From Panacagrimonas sp. (GTDB taxonomy: Bacteria > Pseudomonadota > Gammaproteobacteria > Nevskiales > Nevskiaceae): 64,000 bases of DNA. Below the pieces are notes generated by a model. The model worked only from the letters and a program-made list of their open reading frames with translations, had not been told where the DNA came from and did not search any database. Both the position numbers and the translations under genes were made by a program. Positions 1 through 13,813 of the stretch are shown piece by piece (within the stretch, counting starts at the first letter, position 1; every line of letters starts with the position of its first letter). The stretch covers positions 62,001-126,000 of the forward strand of contig NZ_JAJFBP010000005.1 of NCBI RefSeq assembly GCF_020697055.1, given 5' to 3'.

Positions 1-147
1 GCCGACGAGATCCTGGTCCTGGATCACGGCCGCATCTCCGAACGCGGCACGCACGATGCGCTGCTCGCGCACGGCGGCGCCTATGCGGCGCTATGGAGCC
101 TGCAGCTGCGCGAGCGCCGGACCCCCGTTGGTGCGCTAACGAACTGA
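1..147 (+). CDS. ABC transporter ATP-binding subunit, C-terminal end (partial)
   Basis: Only the last 48 codons lie in the window; the gene begins upstream of base 1. The reading frame from base 1 gives [19 protein letters not shown] followed by [16 protein letters not shown], which is the stretch that follows the H-loop at the end of an ABC exporter nucleotide-binding domain ('I.VLD.GRI.ERGTH.ELL...G.Y..LW..Q'). The '[10 protein letters not shown]' ending is most common in ATM1/HMT-type and lipid A-type half-transporters in which membrane and ATPase domains are fused. Substrate cannot be told from this fragment. It ends in TGA 148 bases before the next start codon, so the following gene may have its own promoter. 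Confidence 0.8.
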   Translation, partial: ADEILVLDHGRISERGTHDALLAHGGAYAALWSLQLRERRTPVGALTN

Positions 148-295
148 CGCGGACGTCGGTCGTCGTGTGTCGCGTACACGTGTGACGGCGTTGAAACGAT
201 CCCTTGCGGGCGCCGACGGACGCGAACAGAATCGGGCCATAACGAACGAGGGTGCGACATTCGATCGCGGCCCATCGCCTCGGAGGACGAAGAAG

Positions 296-2143
296 ATGAG
301 AGCAAAGCTCGGGACAGCTGCGTGCTGTGCGTGCATGGGGCTCGGTCTGGCCCTTCCCTTCACGGCCTCGGCCTTCGATTTCGATCTGGGCGAAGTCAAA
401 GGCTCGTTCGATACGACTCTATCGGCCGGCGCACTGTGGCGCATGGAGAAGCCCGACGATGGGCAGATCGCGATCTCCAACGGCGGCACGTCGCGATCGG
501 CCAACGACGATGACGCCAATCTCAACTACGACAAGGGCGACCTCGTATCGGGCCTGGTCAAGGCCACCAACGATCTCGAGCTCAAGTACGGCAACGTCGG
601 CGTGTTCAACCGCGTGTCCGCGTTCTACGACTTCCAGGCGCACGACGACCGCGAATATTTCGGCGAGCGTGGCGACGATCGCCTGATCTCGGAGTTCGAT
701 TTCCTCGACGCCTTCGTCTACGCCAACTTCAAGCTCGACGGCCATGCCGCGTCGGTCCGCGTCGGCAAGCAGGTGGTCAACTGGGGTGAGAGCACGTTCA
801 TCCAGAACAGCATCAACTCGATCAACCCGTTCGACGTCGCGCGCCTGCGTGCGCCCGGATCCGAGCTCAAGGAAGCGTTGCTGCCCACACCGATGTTCTG
901 GGGCAGCGTGGCGCTGACCAAGAGCCTGTCGGTCGAAGGCGTCTGGCTCTGGTCGTTCCAGGAAACGCAGATCGACCCGGCCGGCAGCTTCTTTTCGACC
1001 AACGACTTCCTGTCCGACGACGGGCGCCGCGCCTACACGGGCGCCGGGCGTCGCAACGACCAGCACAACACCATCGATCCGCCTTCGATCACCACGGCCG
1101 CGGTTTCGATCCGCCGCACGAGCGATGATCGTCCGCAGAACGAAACCCAGCAGTACGGCGTGGCGCTGCGCTACTTCGCCGAGTGGCTCAACTCCTCCGA
1201 GTTCGGCCTCTACTACCTGAAGTACCACAGCCGCGTGCCCTACTTCTCCGGCCTGCGCGCCACCGATACCTCGAGCCTGCCCGCGCGCGTCGCGTCGTCC
1301 GCCTACTTCGCCGAGTACCCGGAGAACATCGAGCTCTACGGCATCTCGTTCAACACCGGCGGTCCGTGGGGCATCGCGCTGCAGGGCGAGTACTCGTATC
1401 GCCCGAACCTGCCGGTGCAGCTGGCCGGTGTCGAAGGACTGCTGGCCGCGCTGCGCCTGCCCAACGTCATCGACGCCGAGGTCGGACCGCTGTTCTTCGC
1501 AACGGCCCCGACGCGCGCCGACGGCTATCGCCGCGTGCACGCGCACCAGGCGCAGGCCACCGGCACCAAGGCGTTCGGACCGATGGTCGGCGCCTCGCAG
1601 TTCGTGGCGATCGTCGAGGCCGGCGTCACCCACCTGGAGCTCGACGAGGATCTGCTCTACGCCGGGCCCGGAACGACGACGGTTCCGTCCTGTCGCAACG
1701 CGGGCGCCGTCGTGAACGTGATCGTCGCCGCCGGCAACGGCTCGTGCCAGAACGACGGCGGCTTCGTCGACCAGACCTCGTGGGGTTATCGCATCGTCAC
1801 GCGCCTGGACTACGAGAACGTCATCAGCGCGATGCAGGTCTCGCCTCGCCTGGTCTTCTCGCACGACGTCAACGGCGTCGGACCCGCGTTCAACGAGGAC
1901 GCCAAGGCGCTGACGTTCGGCCTGGGCTTCAACTACCTGCAGCGTTGGCAGGCCGACATCGGATACACCGCGTTCTTCGGCGGTCGTCGTTACGACGGAA
2001 CCGATCCCATCGCGCCCGGCACCATCCTGCCGGGGCCCACGGCGATCGCCGGCGACGCCAGCCAGTCCTCGGATTTCTCGACCAGCGCCAATCCGCTGCG
2101 CGACCGGGACTTCCTCGCCGTCAGCGTTTCGTACGCGTTCTGA
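296..2143 (+). CDS. DUF1302 family outer-membrane beta-barrel protein
   Basis: A protein of 615 residues with a Sec signal peptide (MRAKLGTAACCACMGLGLAL.. cut after about residue 25, ..FTASA-FDFD) and a long body of alternating polar/aromatic strands. It ends in ..FLAVSVSYAF, the terminal aromatic residue expected for a BAM-inserted barrel. Conserved family stretches such as GKQVVNWGEST, NPFD and the E-x-x-GL-YY strand are visible. The ATG at 296 is preferred over the upstream GTG at 167 because GGAGGA lies at 282-287 and the signal peptide begins there. DUF1302 members are usually paired with DUF1329 genes, as here (22-bp gap), and have been found in steroid, terpene and lipid utilisation loci; substrate is unknown. 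Role inferred: outer-membrane channel for a hydrophobic compound. Confidence 0.88.
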   Translation: MRAKLGTAACCACMGLGLALPFTASAFDFDLGEVKGSFDTTLSAGALWRMEKPDDGQIAISNGGTSRSANDDDANLNYDKGDLVSGLVKATNDLELKYGNVGVFNRVSAFYDFQAHDDREYFGERGDDRLISEFDFLDAFVYANFKLDGHAASVRVGKQVVNWGESTFIQNSINSINPFDVARLRAPGSELKEALLPTPMFWGSVALTKSLSVEGVWLWSFQETQIDPAGSFFSTNDFLSDDGRRAYTGAGRRNDQHNTIDPPSITTAAVSIRRTSDDRPQNETQQYGVALRYFAEWLNSSEFGLYYLKYHSRVPYFSGLRATDTSSLPARVASSAYFAEYPENIELYGISFNTGGPWGIALQGEYSYRPNLPVQLAGVEGLLAALRLPNVIDAEVGPLFFATAPTRADGYRRVHAHQAQATGTKAFGPMVGASQFVAIVEAGVTHLELDEDLLYAGPGTTTVPSCRNAGAVVNVIVAAGNGSCQNDGGFVDQTSWGYRIVTRLDYENVISAMQVSPRLVFSHDVNGVGPAFNEDAKALTFGLGFNYLQRWQADIGYTAFFGGRRYDGTDPIAPGTILPGPTAIAGDASQSSDFSTSANPLRDRDFLAVSVSYAF

Positions 2144-2165
2144 ACCAGACCCCGGAGCGCCAACC

Positions 2166-3524
2166 ATGAACAAGCATCCGATCGTCGCCGCCGCATTGAC
2201 CCTGGCCTTCACCTGCACCACCGGCTGGGCCGCCGTGTCGGCCGAGGAGGCCGCGACGCTGGGCACCACGCTGACCCCGCTCGGCGCCGAAAAGGCCGGC
2301 AATGCGGCCGGCACCATTCCCGCCTGGGACGGCGGCCTCACCACGTCGCAACCGGGCTTCAAACCCGGCGGCCACTATCCCGATCCGTACGGCGCCGACA
2401 AATCGCTGTTCACCATCGATGCGTCGAACATGGAGAAGTACAAGGCCAACCTCTCGCCGGGACAGATGGCGCTGCTCAAGCGCTATCCGAACTGGAAGAT
2501 GAAGGTCTATCCGACGCGGCGCAGCGCCGGCTATCCGCAAGGCATCTACGACGAGACCCGCGCCAACGCGACCAAGGTCAAGCTGATCCCGAGCGGCAAC
2601 GGCTTCACCGGCACGTCCGGCGGCACGCCGTTCCCGATCCCCAAGAGCGGCCTCGAGGTGATCTGGAACCACATCACCACCTACAAGGGCGACACCTGGC
2701 GCACGTCCTGGTCGCAGGCGCCGGTGACGGCCGGCGGCGATTACAACCTCGTGTCGTTCGATTACGAGTACGACTTCGTCTATTCCAACCAGAAGAAGCG
2801 TCCCGAACAGCGTGAAGCCAACCTGCTGTTCTATTTCCTGCAGCTGATCAAGCAGCCGCCGCGCCTGGCCGGATCGGTGCTGCTGGTGCACGAATTCGCC
2901 GACCAGGTCGGCCAGCCGCGCAAGGCCTGGACGTACAACCCGGGCCAACGCCGCGTGCGCCTGGCGCCGAACGTCTCCTACGACAACCCGGGCACGGCGG
3001 CCGACGGCCTGCGAACCAACGACGACTTCTTCATGTTCAACGGCGCCACCGACCGCTACGAGTGGAGGATCGTCGGCAAGAAGGAGATGTTCGTGCCGTA
3101 CAACGGCTACGTCATCAACGGACCGACGCTCAAGATCAAGGACGTGATCAAGGCCGGCCACGTCAATCCCGAGCCGGCGCGCTACGAACTGCATCGCGTG
3201 TGGGAACTCGAGGCCACGCTCAAGTCCGGCACCTCGCACCTCTACAAGAAGCGCGTGTCCTACATCGACGAGGACAGCTGGATCATCCTGGTCGCCGACA
3301 AGTACGACAACCGCGACCAGCTGTGGCGCGTCGACGAGCAGCACACGCTGCAGTACTACGACGTGCCGTTCCTGGCGCCGGGACTGGAAGTCCACCACGA
3401 CCTGCAATCGGGCCGCTACATCGCGCTGTCGATCCGCAACGAGGAGTCGGTCGTGTACGACCCGGCGCCGCTGACGCCGGCCGACTTCACGCCGGACGCG
3501 CTGCGCAGCAAGGGCACGCGCTGA
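2166..3524 (+). CDS. DUF1329 family periplasmic protein
   Basis: 452 residues with a cleavable signal peptide (MNKHPIVAAALTLAFTCTTGWA) and the DUF1329 hallmark near the mature N-terminus: ..LGTTLTPLGAEKAGNAAGTIPAWDGG.. (about residues 36-58). The family has a LolA/LolB-like lipid-binding fold according to published fold assignments, and its genes travel with DUF1302 barrels. The conserved C-terminal block with RYELHRVWELEATLK and IDEDSW is present, so the protein is full length. It follows the DUF1302 gene by 22 bp and precedes an MFS gene by 25 bp, suggesting one transcript. Likely a periplasmic partner of the barrel; the ligand is unknown. Confidence 0.88.
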   Translation: MNKHPIVAAALTLAFTCTTGWAAVSAEEAATLGTTLTPLGAEKAGNAAGTIPAWDGGLTTSQPGFKPGGHYPDPYGADKSLFTIDASNMEKYKANLSPGQMALLKRYPNWKMKVYPTRRSAGYPQGIYDETRANATKVKLIPSGNGFTGTSGGTPFPIPKSGLEVIWNHITTYKGDTWRTSWSQAPVTAGGDYNLVSFDYEYDFVYSNQKKRPEQREANLLFYFLQLIKQPPRLAGSVLLVHEFADQVGQPRKAWTYNPGQRRVRLAPNVSYDNPGTAADGLRTNDDFFMFNGATDRYEWRIVGKKEMFVPYNGYVINGPTLKIKDVIKAGHVNPEPARYELHRVWELEATLKSGTSHLYKKRVSYIDEDSWIILVADKYDNRDQLWRVDEQHTLQYYDVPFLAPGLEVHHDLQSGRYIALSIRNEESVVYDPAPLTPADFTPDALRSKGTR

Positions 3525-3549
3525 CGCGGCACGCCGTTTCGTCGCCCCG

Positions 3550-4746
3550 GTGCGACTGTCCTGGCTGGGCGTAGGACAGATCGCATCCTGGGGCACGCTG
3601 TTCTACAGCTTCCCGCTGGTGGCGGTGCCGATGTCCGCGGACCTCGGTGCCAGCAAGCTCGACGTCTACGGCGCCGCCAGCCTGGGCCTGATCAGCGGCG
3701 GCGTCGCCGCCGTTCCGATCGGTCGCCTGATCGACATCGGGCAGGGCCGCCGCGTCCTCGCCTGGGGTGCGGTCTTCGGCGCCCTGATGCTCGCGTGCTG
3801 GAGCCGCCTCGAGTCTCGCGATGCGCTGCTGTTCCTGTTCGTCGGCATCGGCATCGCGCAGGCCACGTGCCTGTACGAGCCGGCCTTCGCCGTGCTGGCG
3901 CGGCACTACACGGCGGACGCGCGCGACGCGATCACGCGCCTGACGCTGTGGGGCGGCTTCGCCAGCACCGTGTTCGTGCCGCTGACACAGGCGCTGCTCG
4001 ACGGGATCGGCTGGCGCCAGACCCTGCTCGTGCTGGCCCTGATCCAGCTGATCGTCGCGGGCGGCGCCAATCGGCTCGCGATCGACGAGAACGACGGGCA
4101 TCCGCCCGCGACCCGCAACGAGCCGACGGCGGCATGGTCGACGACGGCGCGGCGCGTGATGTCCTCGCCGGTGTTCTGGATTCTCGCGATCGTCTTCACG
4201 CTGTACTTCGGCGCGTTCTCGGCGCTGGCCCTGCACCTGTATCCGCTGCTGATCGAGCGCGGCGTTTCGCCGCAGCTGACCGTGGTCGTGATCGGCCTGA
4301 TCGGCCCGGCCCAGGTGCTCGGACGCCTGCTGCTGTGGAAGCTCGGCGCCGCGCTGCCGATCCGTCCGCTGGGCATCGCCACGCTGCTCTCGCTGTGCCT
4401 GGGGCTGGGCCTGCTGCACCTGGCCGGCACGTCCGCGGGCGCGCTGATCGCGTTCGGACTGATCTACGGCGCGGGCAACGGCGTCATCACGATCGTGCGC
4501 GGCCTGGTGGTGCCCGAGATGCTGTCGCGGCGCGATTACGGGTCGATCAACGGACTGCTCGCGGCGCCATCGCTGGTCGCCAAGGCGTTGGCGCCGGTGG
4601 CGGCCGCCGGGCTCTGGACGTCGGGACAGGGCTACGCGGCGGTGCTCTACGTGGTGCTGGCGTGCTCGCTGCTGGGCCTGGCCGGGTTCGTCGTGGCTGC
4701 GTTCATGAACGGCCGCGTCGATGATGAGATCCGGCATCCGAAGTAG
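3550..4746 (+). CDS. MFS transporter
   Basis: 398 residues, about 12 hydrophobic segments, starting at GTG (VRLSWLGVGQIASWGTLFYSFPLVAVPMSADLG). The opening 'LGVGQIxSWGTxFYxFPL' is typical of a small proteobacterial MFS subfamily. Between segments 2 and 3 the loop reads ..GGVAAVPIGRLIDIGQGRRVL.., the MFS motif A (G-x-L-x-D-x-x-G-x-R/K). A charged linker at about residues 178-195 separates the two six-helix halves. It lies 25 bp after the DUF1329 gene and 41 bp before the TAXI gene, so it is probably the inner-membrane permease of this envelope module. Direction of transport and substrate cannot be read from sequence. Confidence 0.87.
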   Translation: MRLSWLGVGQIASWGTLFYSFPLVAVPMSADLGASKLDVYGAASLGLISGGVAAVPIGRLIDIGQGRRVLAWGAVFGALMLACWSRLESRDALLFLFVGIGIAQATCLYEPAFAVLARHYTADARDAITRLTLWGGFASTVFVPLTQALLDGIGWRQTLLVLALIQLIVAGGANRLAIDENDGHPPATRNEPTAAWSTTARRVMSSPVFWILAIVFTLYFGAFSALALHLYPLLIERGVSPQLTVVVIGLIGPAQVLGRLLLWKLGAALPIRPLGIATLLSLCLGLGLLHLAGTSAGALIAFGLIYGAGNGVITIVRGLVVPEMLSRRDYGSINGLLAAPSLVAKALAPVAAAGLWTSGQGYAAVLYVVLACSLLGLAGFVVAAFMNGRVDDEIRHPK

Positions 4747-4787
4747 GCTGGCGGTCCGACTTTCGACAAAAAAACGCGGAGCGACAC

Positions 4788-6175
4788 GTGAGTGACGACA
4801 ACAGGCAGACGCCGACCCCGCGGCCGAAGCGCCGCCTGAAGCTGAGGGCGGTCGCCGAGGTGTCGTGGCGCGACGTGCTGGCGACGTGGGGACTGATCGT
4901 CGTCGCGAGCATCGCCGCGGTCTTCATCACGCTCAACTTCATCCGTCCCGCGCCGCCGCTGCACCTGAAGATCGCCAGCGGTCCGGCCAACAGCAACTTC
5001 ACCCGGGTCGCGAACAAGTACCGCGAGATCTTCGCGCGCGACGGCATCGACCTGCAGGTCGTCACGACCCGAGGCTCGGCCGACAACCTCGAATCCCTCG
5101 CGACCGGCAAGGTGGACGTGGCGCTGGTCCAGGCCGGCGTCACGCTCGACAAGGGCGCCGAGAAGCTCGTGTCGCTGGGCACGATGTTCCGCCAGCCGCT
5201 CTCGGTCTTCTATCGATCCGATGCGCCCAAGACCCGGCTGTCCGAACTCAAGGGATCGAGGATCGCGATCGGGCGCGAAGGCAGCGGCACGCGCTTCCTG
5301 GCGCTGGCGCTGCTCAAGGGCAACGGCATCGAGCCGGGCGCCGACACGACGCTGCTCGATCTCGAAGGCGAAGCCGCCCGCACGGCGCTGATGGAAGGCC
5401 AGGTCGACGCGATCTTCCTGTCGGGGGATTCGGCCAGCATCGCCACCTTGCGCGAGCTGCTGCACGCCGACGGTCTGCGGCTGTACGACTTCACCAGCCA
5501 ATGGCAGGCGTACGAGCGGCGTTACCGCTACCTGGCCCATTTCGAACTTCCCAACGGCGCGTTCGACCTCGGAGAGAACCTGCCCGCGCAGCCGATCACG
5601 CTGCTGGCGCCGATGGTCGAGCTGCTGGCCCATTCCAACCTGCATCCCGCGCTGTCGGATCTGCTCATCGAGGCCGCGCGTGAAGTCCACGGCGGCGGCA
5701 CGCTGATGCAGAACCCCGGAGAGTTCCCGCACCCGGTCGAGCGCGGCTATCCGATGAGCGAAGTCGCGGTGCGCTACTACAAGTCCGGCAAGGGATTGGC
5801 GTACCGCTACCTGCCGTTCTGGCTGGCGAGCCTGGTCAATCGCACCGCCGTGCTGATCGTGCCCCTGCTCGTCGTCCTGATCCCGGGTCTGCGATTCGCG
5901 CCGGAGCTGTACGGCTGGCGCATCAAGCGACGCATCTACAAACGCTACGGCGAGCTGATGGCGCTGGAGCGGGCCGCGCTCGAACCGAACACACCAGAGC
6001 AGCGCACCGCCCTGGCCGCGCGCCTCGACGAGATCGAGAAGTCGATCATCGGCATCAAGATCCCCGGCGCGTTCGCCGACCAGATCTACGTGCTGCGCCG
6101 GCACATCAAGTTCGTGCGCGACAGCCTCTTCGCGAACGCCCAGGGGCCGGACGTCGACGACGAGGTGACGATCCG

Positions 6176-6179
<4 letters not shown>
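4788..6179 (+). CDS. membrane-anchored TAXI family (TRAP-type) solute-binding protein
   Basis: 463 residues. A charged cytoplasmic N-terminus is followed by one membrane helix (about 30-50), then a TAXI substrate-binding domain: KIASGPANSNFTRVANKYREIF, the TTRGSADNLESLATGKVDVALVQAG stretch and a later GREGSGTRFLALALL. A second membrane helix near residues 345-365 leads to a charged, probably coiled cytoplasmic tail (PELYGWRIKRRIYKRYGELM..). Classical TAXI proteins are free periplasmic receptors that need a DctQM/fused TRAP permease; no such permease is in the window, so this is the membrane-tethered orphan type. GTG start with GCGGAG upstream. The TAG stop is part of a palindromic repeat (6176-6227). 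Confidence 0.82.
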
Positions 6180-10588
<4,409 letters not shown>

Positions 10589-10592
<4 letters not shown>

Positions 10593-11908
10593 CGCAGGGC
10601 TCCGGCAACGGCATCGGGGACATCGGCGGTCGCGCTGGCGCCGGTCAGGCGCTCGATCTCGACCTGGAACAGGTGGGCCTTGGCGGCGGCCTCGATCAGC
10701 GCGCGCTGCACGGCGACGCGCTCGCGCTGCGCCTCGGTCCATTCGAGGTAGCCGTAGCGGCCGCGCTGCCACGCGTATTCGGTGGCCTCCAGCGCCGCCT
10801 GCATCTGCGGCAGCACCTGGTCGCGCAGCACCTCGGCCTCGGTGATGCCGTGACGCAGCTCCTGCACGAGCTCGAACAGGCTGGCTTCGGCCTTGACCCG
10901 TGCGCCGGCCCGTTCGGCGTCGAGCGACTCGCGCAGCGCGCGGGCCTCGTCGATCGCCGGCTGCGCGTGACGCCGACCGAACAGCGGCATCGACGCACCG
11001 GCCACCAGCGCCGCGTCGTCGCTCTCGGCCAGCCAGCGCGCGCCGGCCGACACCGTGATCGGACTGCGCGCCTTGGCCTCGGCCAGCCGGATCTCGGCGT
11101 CTCGCTGGCGCGCCTCGGTGGCAAAGAACAGGAAGTCGGGCGAATTCGACAGCGATTCGCTCAGGGCGTCGTAGTCGCGGACCTGCGGCAGCGCGAACAG
11201 GTCGGCGCGCACCGTGCCGAAGTCGTCGTCGTTGCGCGCGCCCCACATCGCGGCGAGCTTGCGTCGCGAGGTCAGCAGTTCGTGCTCGGCGTGTTCCTGC
11301 TCGACCTGCGCGCGCGCCAGCGCGATGCGCGCCCGGTGCAGTTCCACCTCCGGCGAGCGCGCCGCCTTCACGCGCCGATCGACCTCGGTGACGGTGTTCC
11401 GCGCCAGGCGCGTGGCGAGCTCGGTCAGCTCGATCTGCTTCTGGTCCGACGCGACGTGGATGAAGCGGCGGCTGACCTCGGCCACCACCTCGAGCTGGGC
11501 GATCGCGCGCTGCTGCTCGATCACGTCCGAGGCGCCGCGCGCCGCCTCGACGCGCATCCGGCGCTGGCCGCCGAGCTCGATCACCTGCGATAGCGAGAAC
11601 GTCGCCTCGCTGGCGTCGAGCCCGCGCGCGCGACCGGTGCCGAACGCGTTTTCCAGTTCCGTTTCGATTTGCGGTGCGGGCGCGAGCGCCGCGGCCGACA
11701 CCCGTGCCTCCTGCGTCCGGCGACGCATCGGAAACACCGCGAGCTCGGGACTCGTTTGGAGCGTGCGTGCCACCGCATCGCGCAGCGTCAGCGGCGGTTC
11801 GTCCGCCGCCTCGGGCGGATGCACGTGATCGGGCGGCAACGCCGCAACGCCGAACGATGCGAGCAGCGCCGCAACGGCCAGGGGCCTGCAAGGAAAGACC
11901 AGCGACAC
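10589..11908 (-). CDS. TolC-family outer-membrane factor of metal efflux (CzcC/CusC type)
   Basis: 439 residues, GTG start preceded by GAGGTGG about 4 bp upstream. Signal peptide MSLVFPCRPLAVAALLASFGVAA, then a His-containing mature N-terminus (PPDHVHPP) and two OEP repeats rich in Ala/Glu/Arg helices (PLTLRDAVARTLQTSPEL.. and ..LRDQVLPQMQAALEATEYAWQRGRYGYLEW), the alpha-barrel pattern of TolC proteins. First gene of the three-gene pump operon, with a 4-bp overlap to the adaptor gene. A 98-bp gap separates it from the upstream His-rich gene. Confidence 0.91.
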
Positions 11909-12006
11909 GGGACCACCTCGTCACATGCTCCGGCGCGATGCACCGGATACGCCGCGCTCTCGGCGGCGAAAGGGGCGGATCGCGCCAGATGACGCGACGC
12001 CCGGAC

Positions 12007-12453
12007 TCAGGCGAGGACGGAAGGTGCGGGCGGCGCCTGCGCAGGCGGACAGAGCGCGTAGGGCCGCGATCGCGTCGGAGCGTCGATACGACGCGGGCGC
12101 GGCGGTGCCCGCGCCGCGGCGGCGCAGGCGAACAACGTGCCGATCCACAGCAGCGGCAGCAGCGCCAGCGAATCGAGGAAGGCTTTGGCAAAGCCCGCCT
12201 TCAACGCATTGGATTCGACGTCCAGGTGCCAGTGCCCGGTGTCTCCGTCGGCCGCCTGCTCGTGCTGGTGGTCGGCGTGGACCTCCCCCGCGTGCAGCCC
12301 GCCGCCTTCGAAGTGCAGGTCCGCGGCGTGCGTGATGCCGGCACCCTGTCGTTCGACGTGACGGTGGAAATGCAGGCCCAGCACCTGCGCGACCAGCAGC
12401 AACGCGCTGCAGGTGGCGACGATCCAGACAGAGGGGCCGGGAGGCGAACGCAT
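12007..12453 (-). CDS. small His-rich membrane protein upstream of metal efflux operon
   Basis: 148 residues. An N-terminal membrane segment (about 8-25, VWIVATCSALLLVAQVLGL) is followed by an extracytoplasmic loop packed with metal ligands: HFHRH, THAADLHFE, HAGEVHADHQHE, GHWH (at least 12 His in some 50 residues), a second hydrophobic segment (about 92-112) and an Arg/Pro-rich tail. I do not know a formal family name; similar short His-rich proteins sit directly before czcCBA-like operons in related bacteria. Position, orientation and composition suggest a periplasmic metal buffer or delivery protein for the pump, but this is inference. Confidence 0.72.
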   Translation of the reverse strand: MRSPPGPSVWIVATCSALLLVAQVLGLHFHRHVERQGAGITHAADLHFEGGGLHAGEVHADHQHEQAADGDTGHWHLDVESNALKAGFAKAFLDSLALLPLLWIGTLFACAAAARAPPRPRRIDAPTRSRPYALCPPAQAPPAPSVLA

Positions 12454-12527
12454 GGCCGGACGCTAGCACAGGTGATCGAAAACGTTAGGCTACGGGCCCT
12501 GCCCCAATCCAGAACGAGGAGAACGAC

Positions 12528-12953
12528 ATGAGCGAACACAAGGGCCAGTGTTTCTGCGGCGCGGTCCAGTTCACCGTCAGCGGCGAACCCGCGGCGATGG
12601 GCTACTGCCACTGCGAATCCTGCCGGCACTGGTCGGCCGGACCGGTCAACGCGTTCAGCCTGTGGAAGCCCGAATCGCTGAAGGTCACCAAGGGCGCCGA
12701 CAACATCGGCACCTACAACAAGACGCCGGTGAGCTATCGCAAGTGGTGCAAGACCTGCGGCGGCCACGTCTTCTCCGATCATCCGCCAATGGGCCTGGTC
12801 GACGTCTACGCCGCGGTGATCCCCACGCTGAAGTTCCAGCCGGCCGTGCACGTCAATTACGGCGAGAAAGTGCTGAGCGTGAAGGACGGGCTGCCCAAGA
12901 TGAAGGACTTCCCGGCGGAGATGGGCGGATCGGGCCAGACGCTGCCCGAATAA
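12528..12953 (+). CDS. GFA/CENP-V family zinc protein
   Basis: 141 residues with the complete cysteine pattern of the glutathione-dependent formaldehyde-activating (Gfa) fold: C8-x-C10, C27-x-C29-x2-C32 and C74-x2-C77, seen in QCFCGAVQF, YCHCESCRHW and WCKTCGGHVF. These bind structural and catalytic zinc. Most members of this superfamily are not true formaldehyde-activating enzymes and their substrates are unknown. AGAACGAGGAGAA lies just upstream, giving a good ribosome site. The next gene starts 3 bp after its stop, so the two are cotranscribed. Confidence 0.88.
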   Translation: MSEHKGQCFCGAVQFTVSGEPAAMGYCHCESCRHWSAGPVNAFSLWKPESLKVTKGADNIGTYNKTPVSYRKWCKTCGGHVFSDHPPMGLVDVYAAVIPTLKFQPAVHVNYGEKVLSVKDGLPKMKDFPAEMGGSGQTLPE

Positions 12954-12956
12954 ACG

Positions 12957-13784
12957 GTGCTCGACCGCGCACTGCAGGAACGGATCCTCGCCAGGCTCGG
13001 CCTGAAGGCCGCGCCGGAGCGCACGCTCGCCGGCCTCACCACGCTCTACGGCGCGTGGTGCCAGCACGTGCCGTTCGACAACATCCGCAAGCTGATCCAC
13101 CTGCGGCGCGGTGACGCGGGTCCGTTGCCGGGCACCGATGCCGTGGACTTCTACGAGAACTGGTTGCGCCACGGCACGGGCGGCACGTGCTGGTCGGGTC
13201 ACACGGCGCTGCACGCGCTGCTGGGCTCGCTGGGCTTCGACGTCGTCCGCGGCGTCGGCACGATGCTGGTGGCGCCGGACATCCCGCCCAACCACGCGAC
13301 GGTGTTCGTGGAACTGGACGGGACGCGCTACATCGTCGATGCGTCGATGCTGCACGGCGAGCCGATGGCCATCGACCAGCCGGACGCGGGTGTCGCCCAC
13401 GGCGCCTGGGGCGTGCGCGTGCACCGCGCGCCGACCGGCCACGCGCTGATCCATTGGCGCCCCATCCACATGGCCGAAGGCCTGGACTGCCGCATCGACA
13501 CGGTCGGCGTGTCGGCCGACGTGTTCGCTGCGTCCCACGAGGGCACGCGCGGATGGAGCCCGTTCAATTTCAGCCTGTATTCGCGCGTCAATCGCGGTGA
13601 TCGCGTGATCGGCGCCGCGTTCGGACAGTGGTTCGGCTTCGACGCGGCCGGCGGCGTGACGCAGCGTCCGCTCGGTACCGACGAGCGCGTGCGCGTGCTG
13701 GTCGAACAGCTCGGCATCAGCGAGGAGATGGCACGCGCGGTGCCGCCCGACCTGCCGCTGCCGCCGCCGCCCAAGCCGGGTTAG
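12957..13784 (+). CDS. arylamine N-acetyltransferase family protein
   Basis: 275 residues, GTG start 3 bp after the previous stop. Carries the Cys-His-Asp triad of NATs: Cys in HGTGGTCWSGHTALHALL (about residue 82), His in IPPNHATVFVEL (about 114) and Asp in TRYIVDASML (about 129). The N-terminal 'VPFDNIRKLI' helix matches the NAT 'xPFENL' motif. NATs transfer acetyl or other acyl groups from CoA to arylamines; several bacterial homologues act as amide synthases. The acceptor cannot be predicted. Cotranscribed with the Gfa-like gene and probably with the regulator 29 bp downstream. Confidence 0.82.
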   Translation: MLDRALQERILARLGLKAAPERTLAGLTTLYGAWCQHVPFDNIRKLIHLRRGDAGPLPGTDAVDFYENWLRHGTGGTCWSGHTALHALLGSLGFDVVRGVGTMLVAPDIPPNHATVFVELDGTRYIVDASMLHGEPMAIDQPDAGVAHGAWGVRVHRAPTGHALIHWRPIHMAEGLDCRIDTVGVSADVFAASHEGTRGWSPFNFSLYSRVNRGDRVIGAAFGQWFGFDAAGGVTQRPLGTDERVRVLVEQLGISEEMARAVPPDLPLPPPPKPG

Positions 13785-13813
13785 GCGCGGCGCGTGGTCG
13801 CGCCGCCGGATCG

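Noticed and set aside
167..295. Upstream extension of the DUF1302 gene from GTG 167
   Set aside because: The extra 43 residues have no homology, and the GGAGGA site and signal peptide mark ATG 296 as the start.
419..2362. Long minus-strand open frame (647 codons) opposite the DUF1302 gene
   Set aside because: High GC makes antisense frames long; sequence is low-complexity Arg/Val/Ala/Gly, lacks homology-like motifs, and the plus-strand protein has a signal peptide and conserved family blocks.
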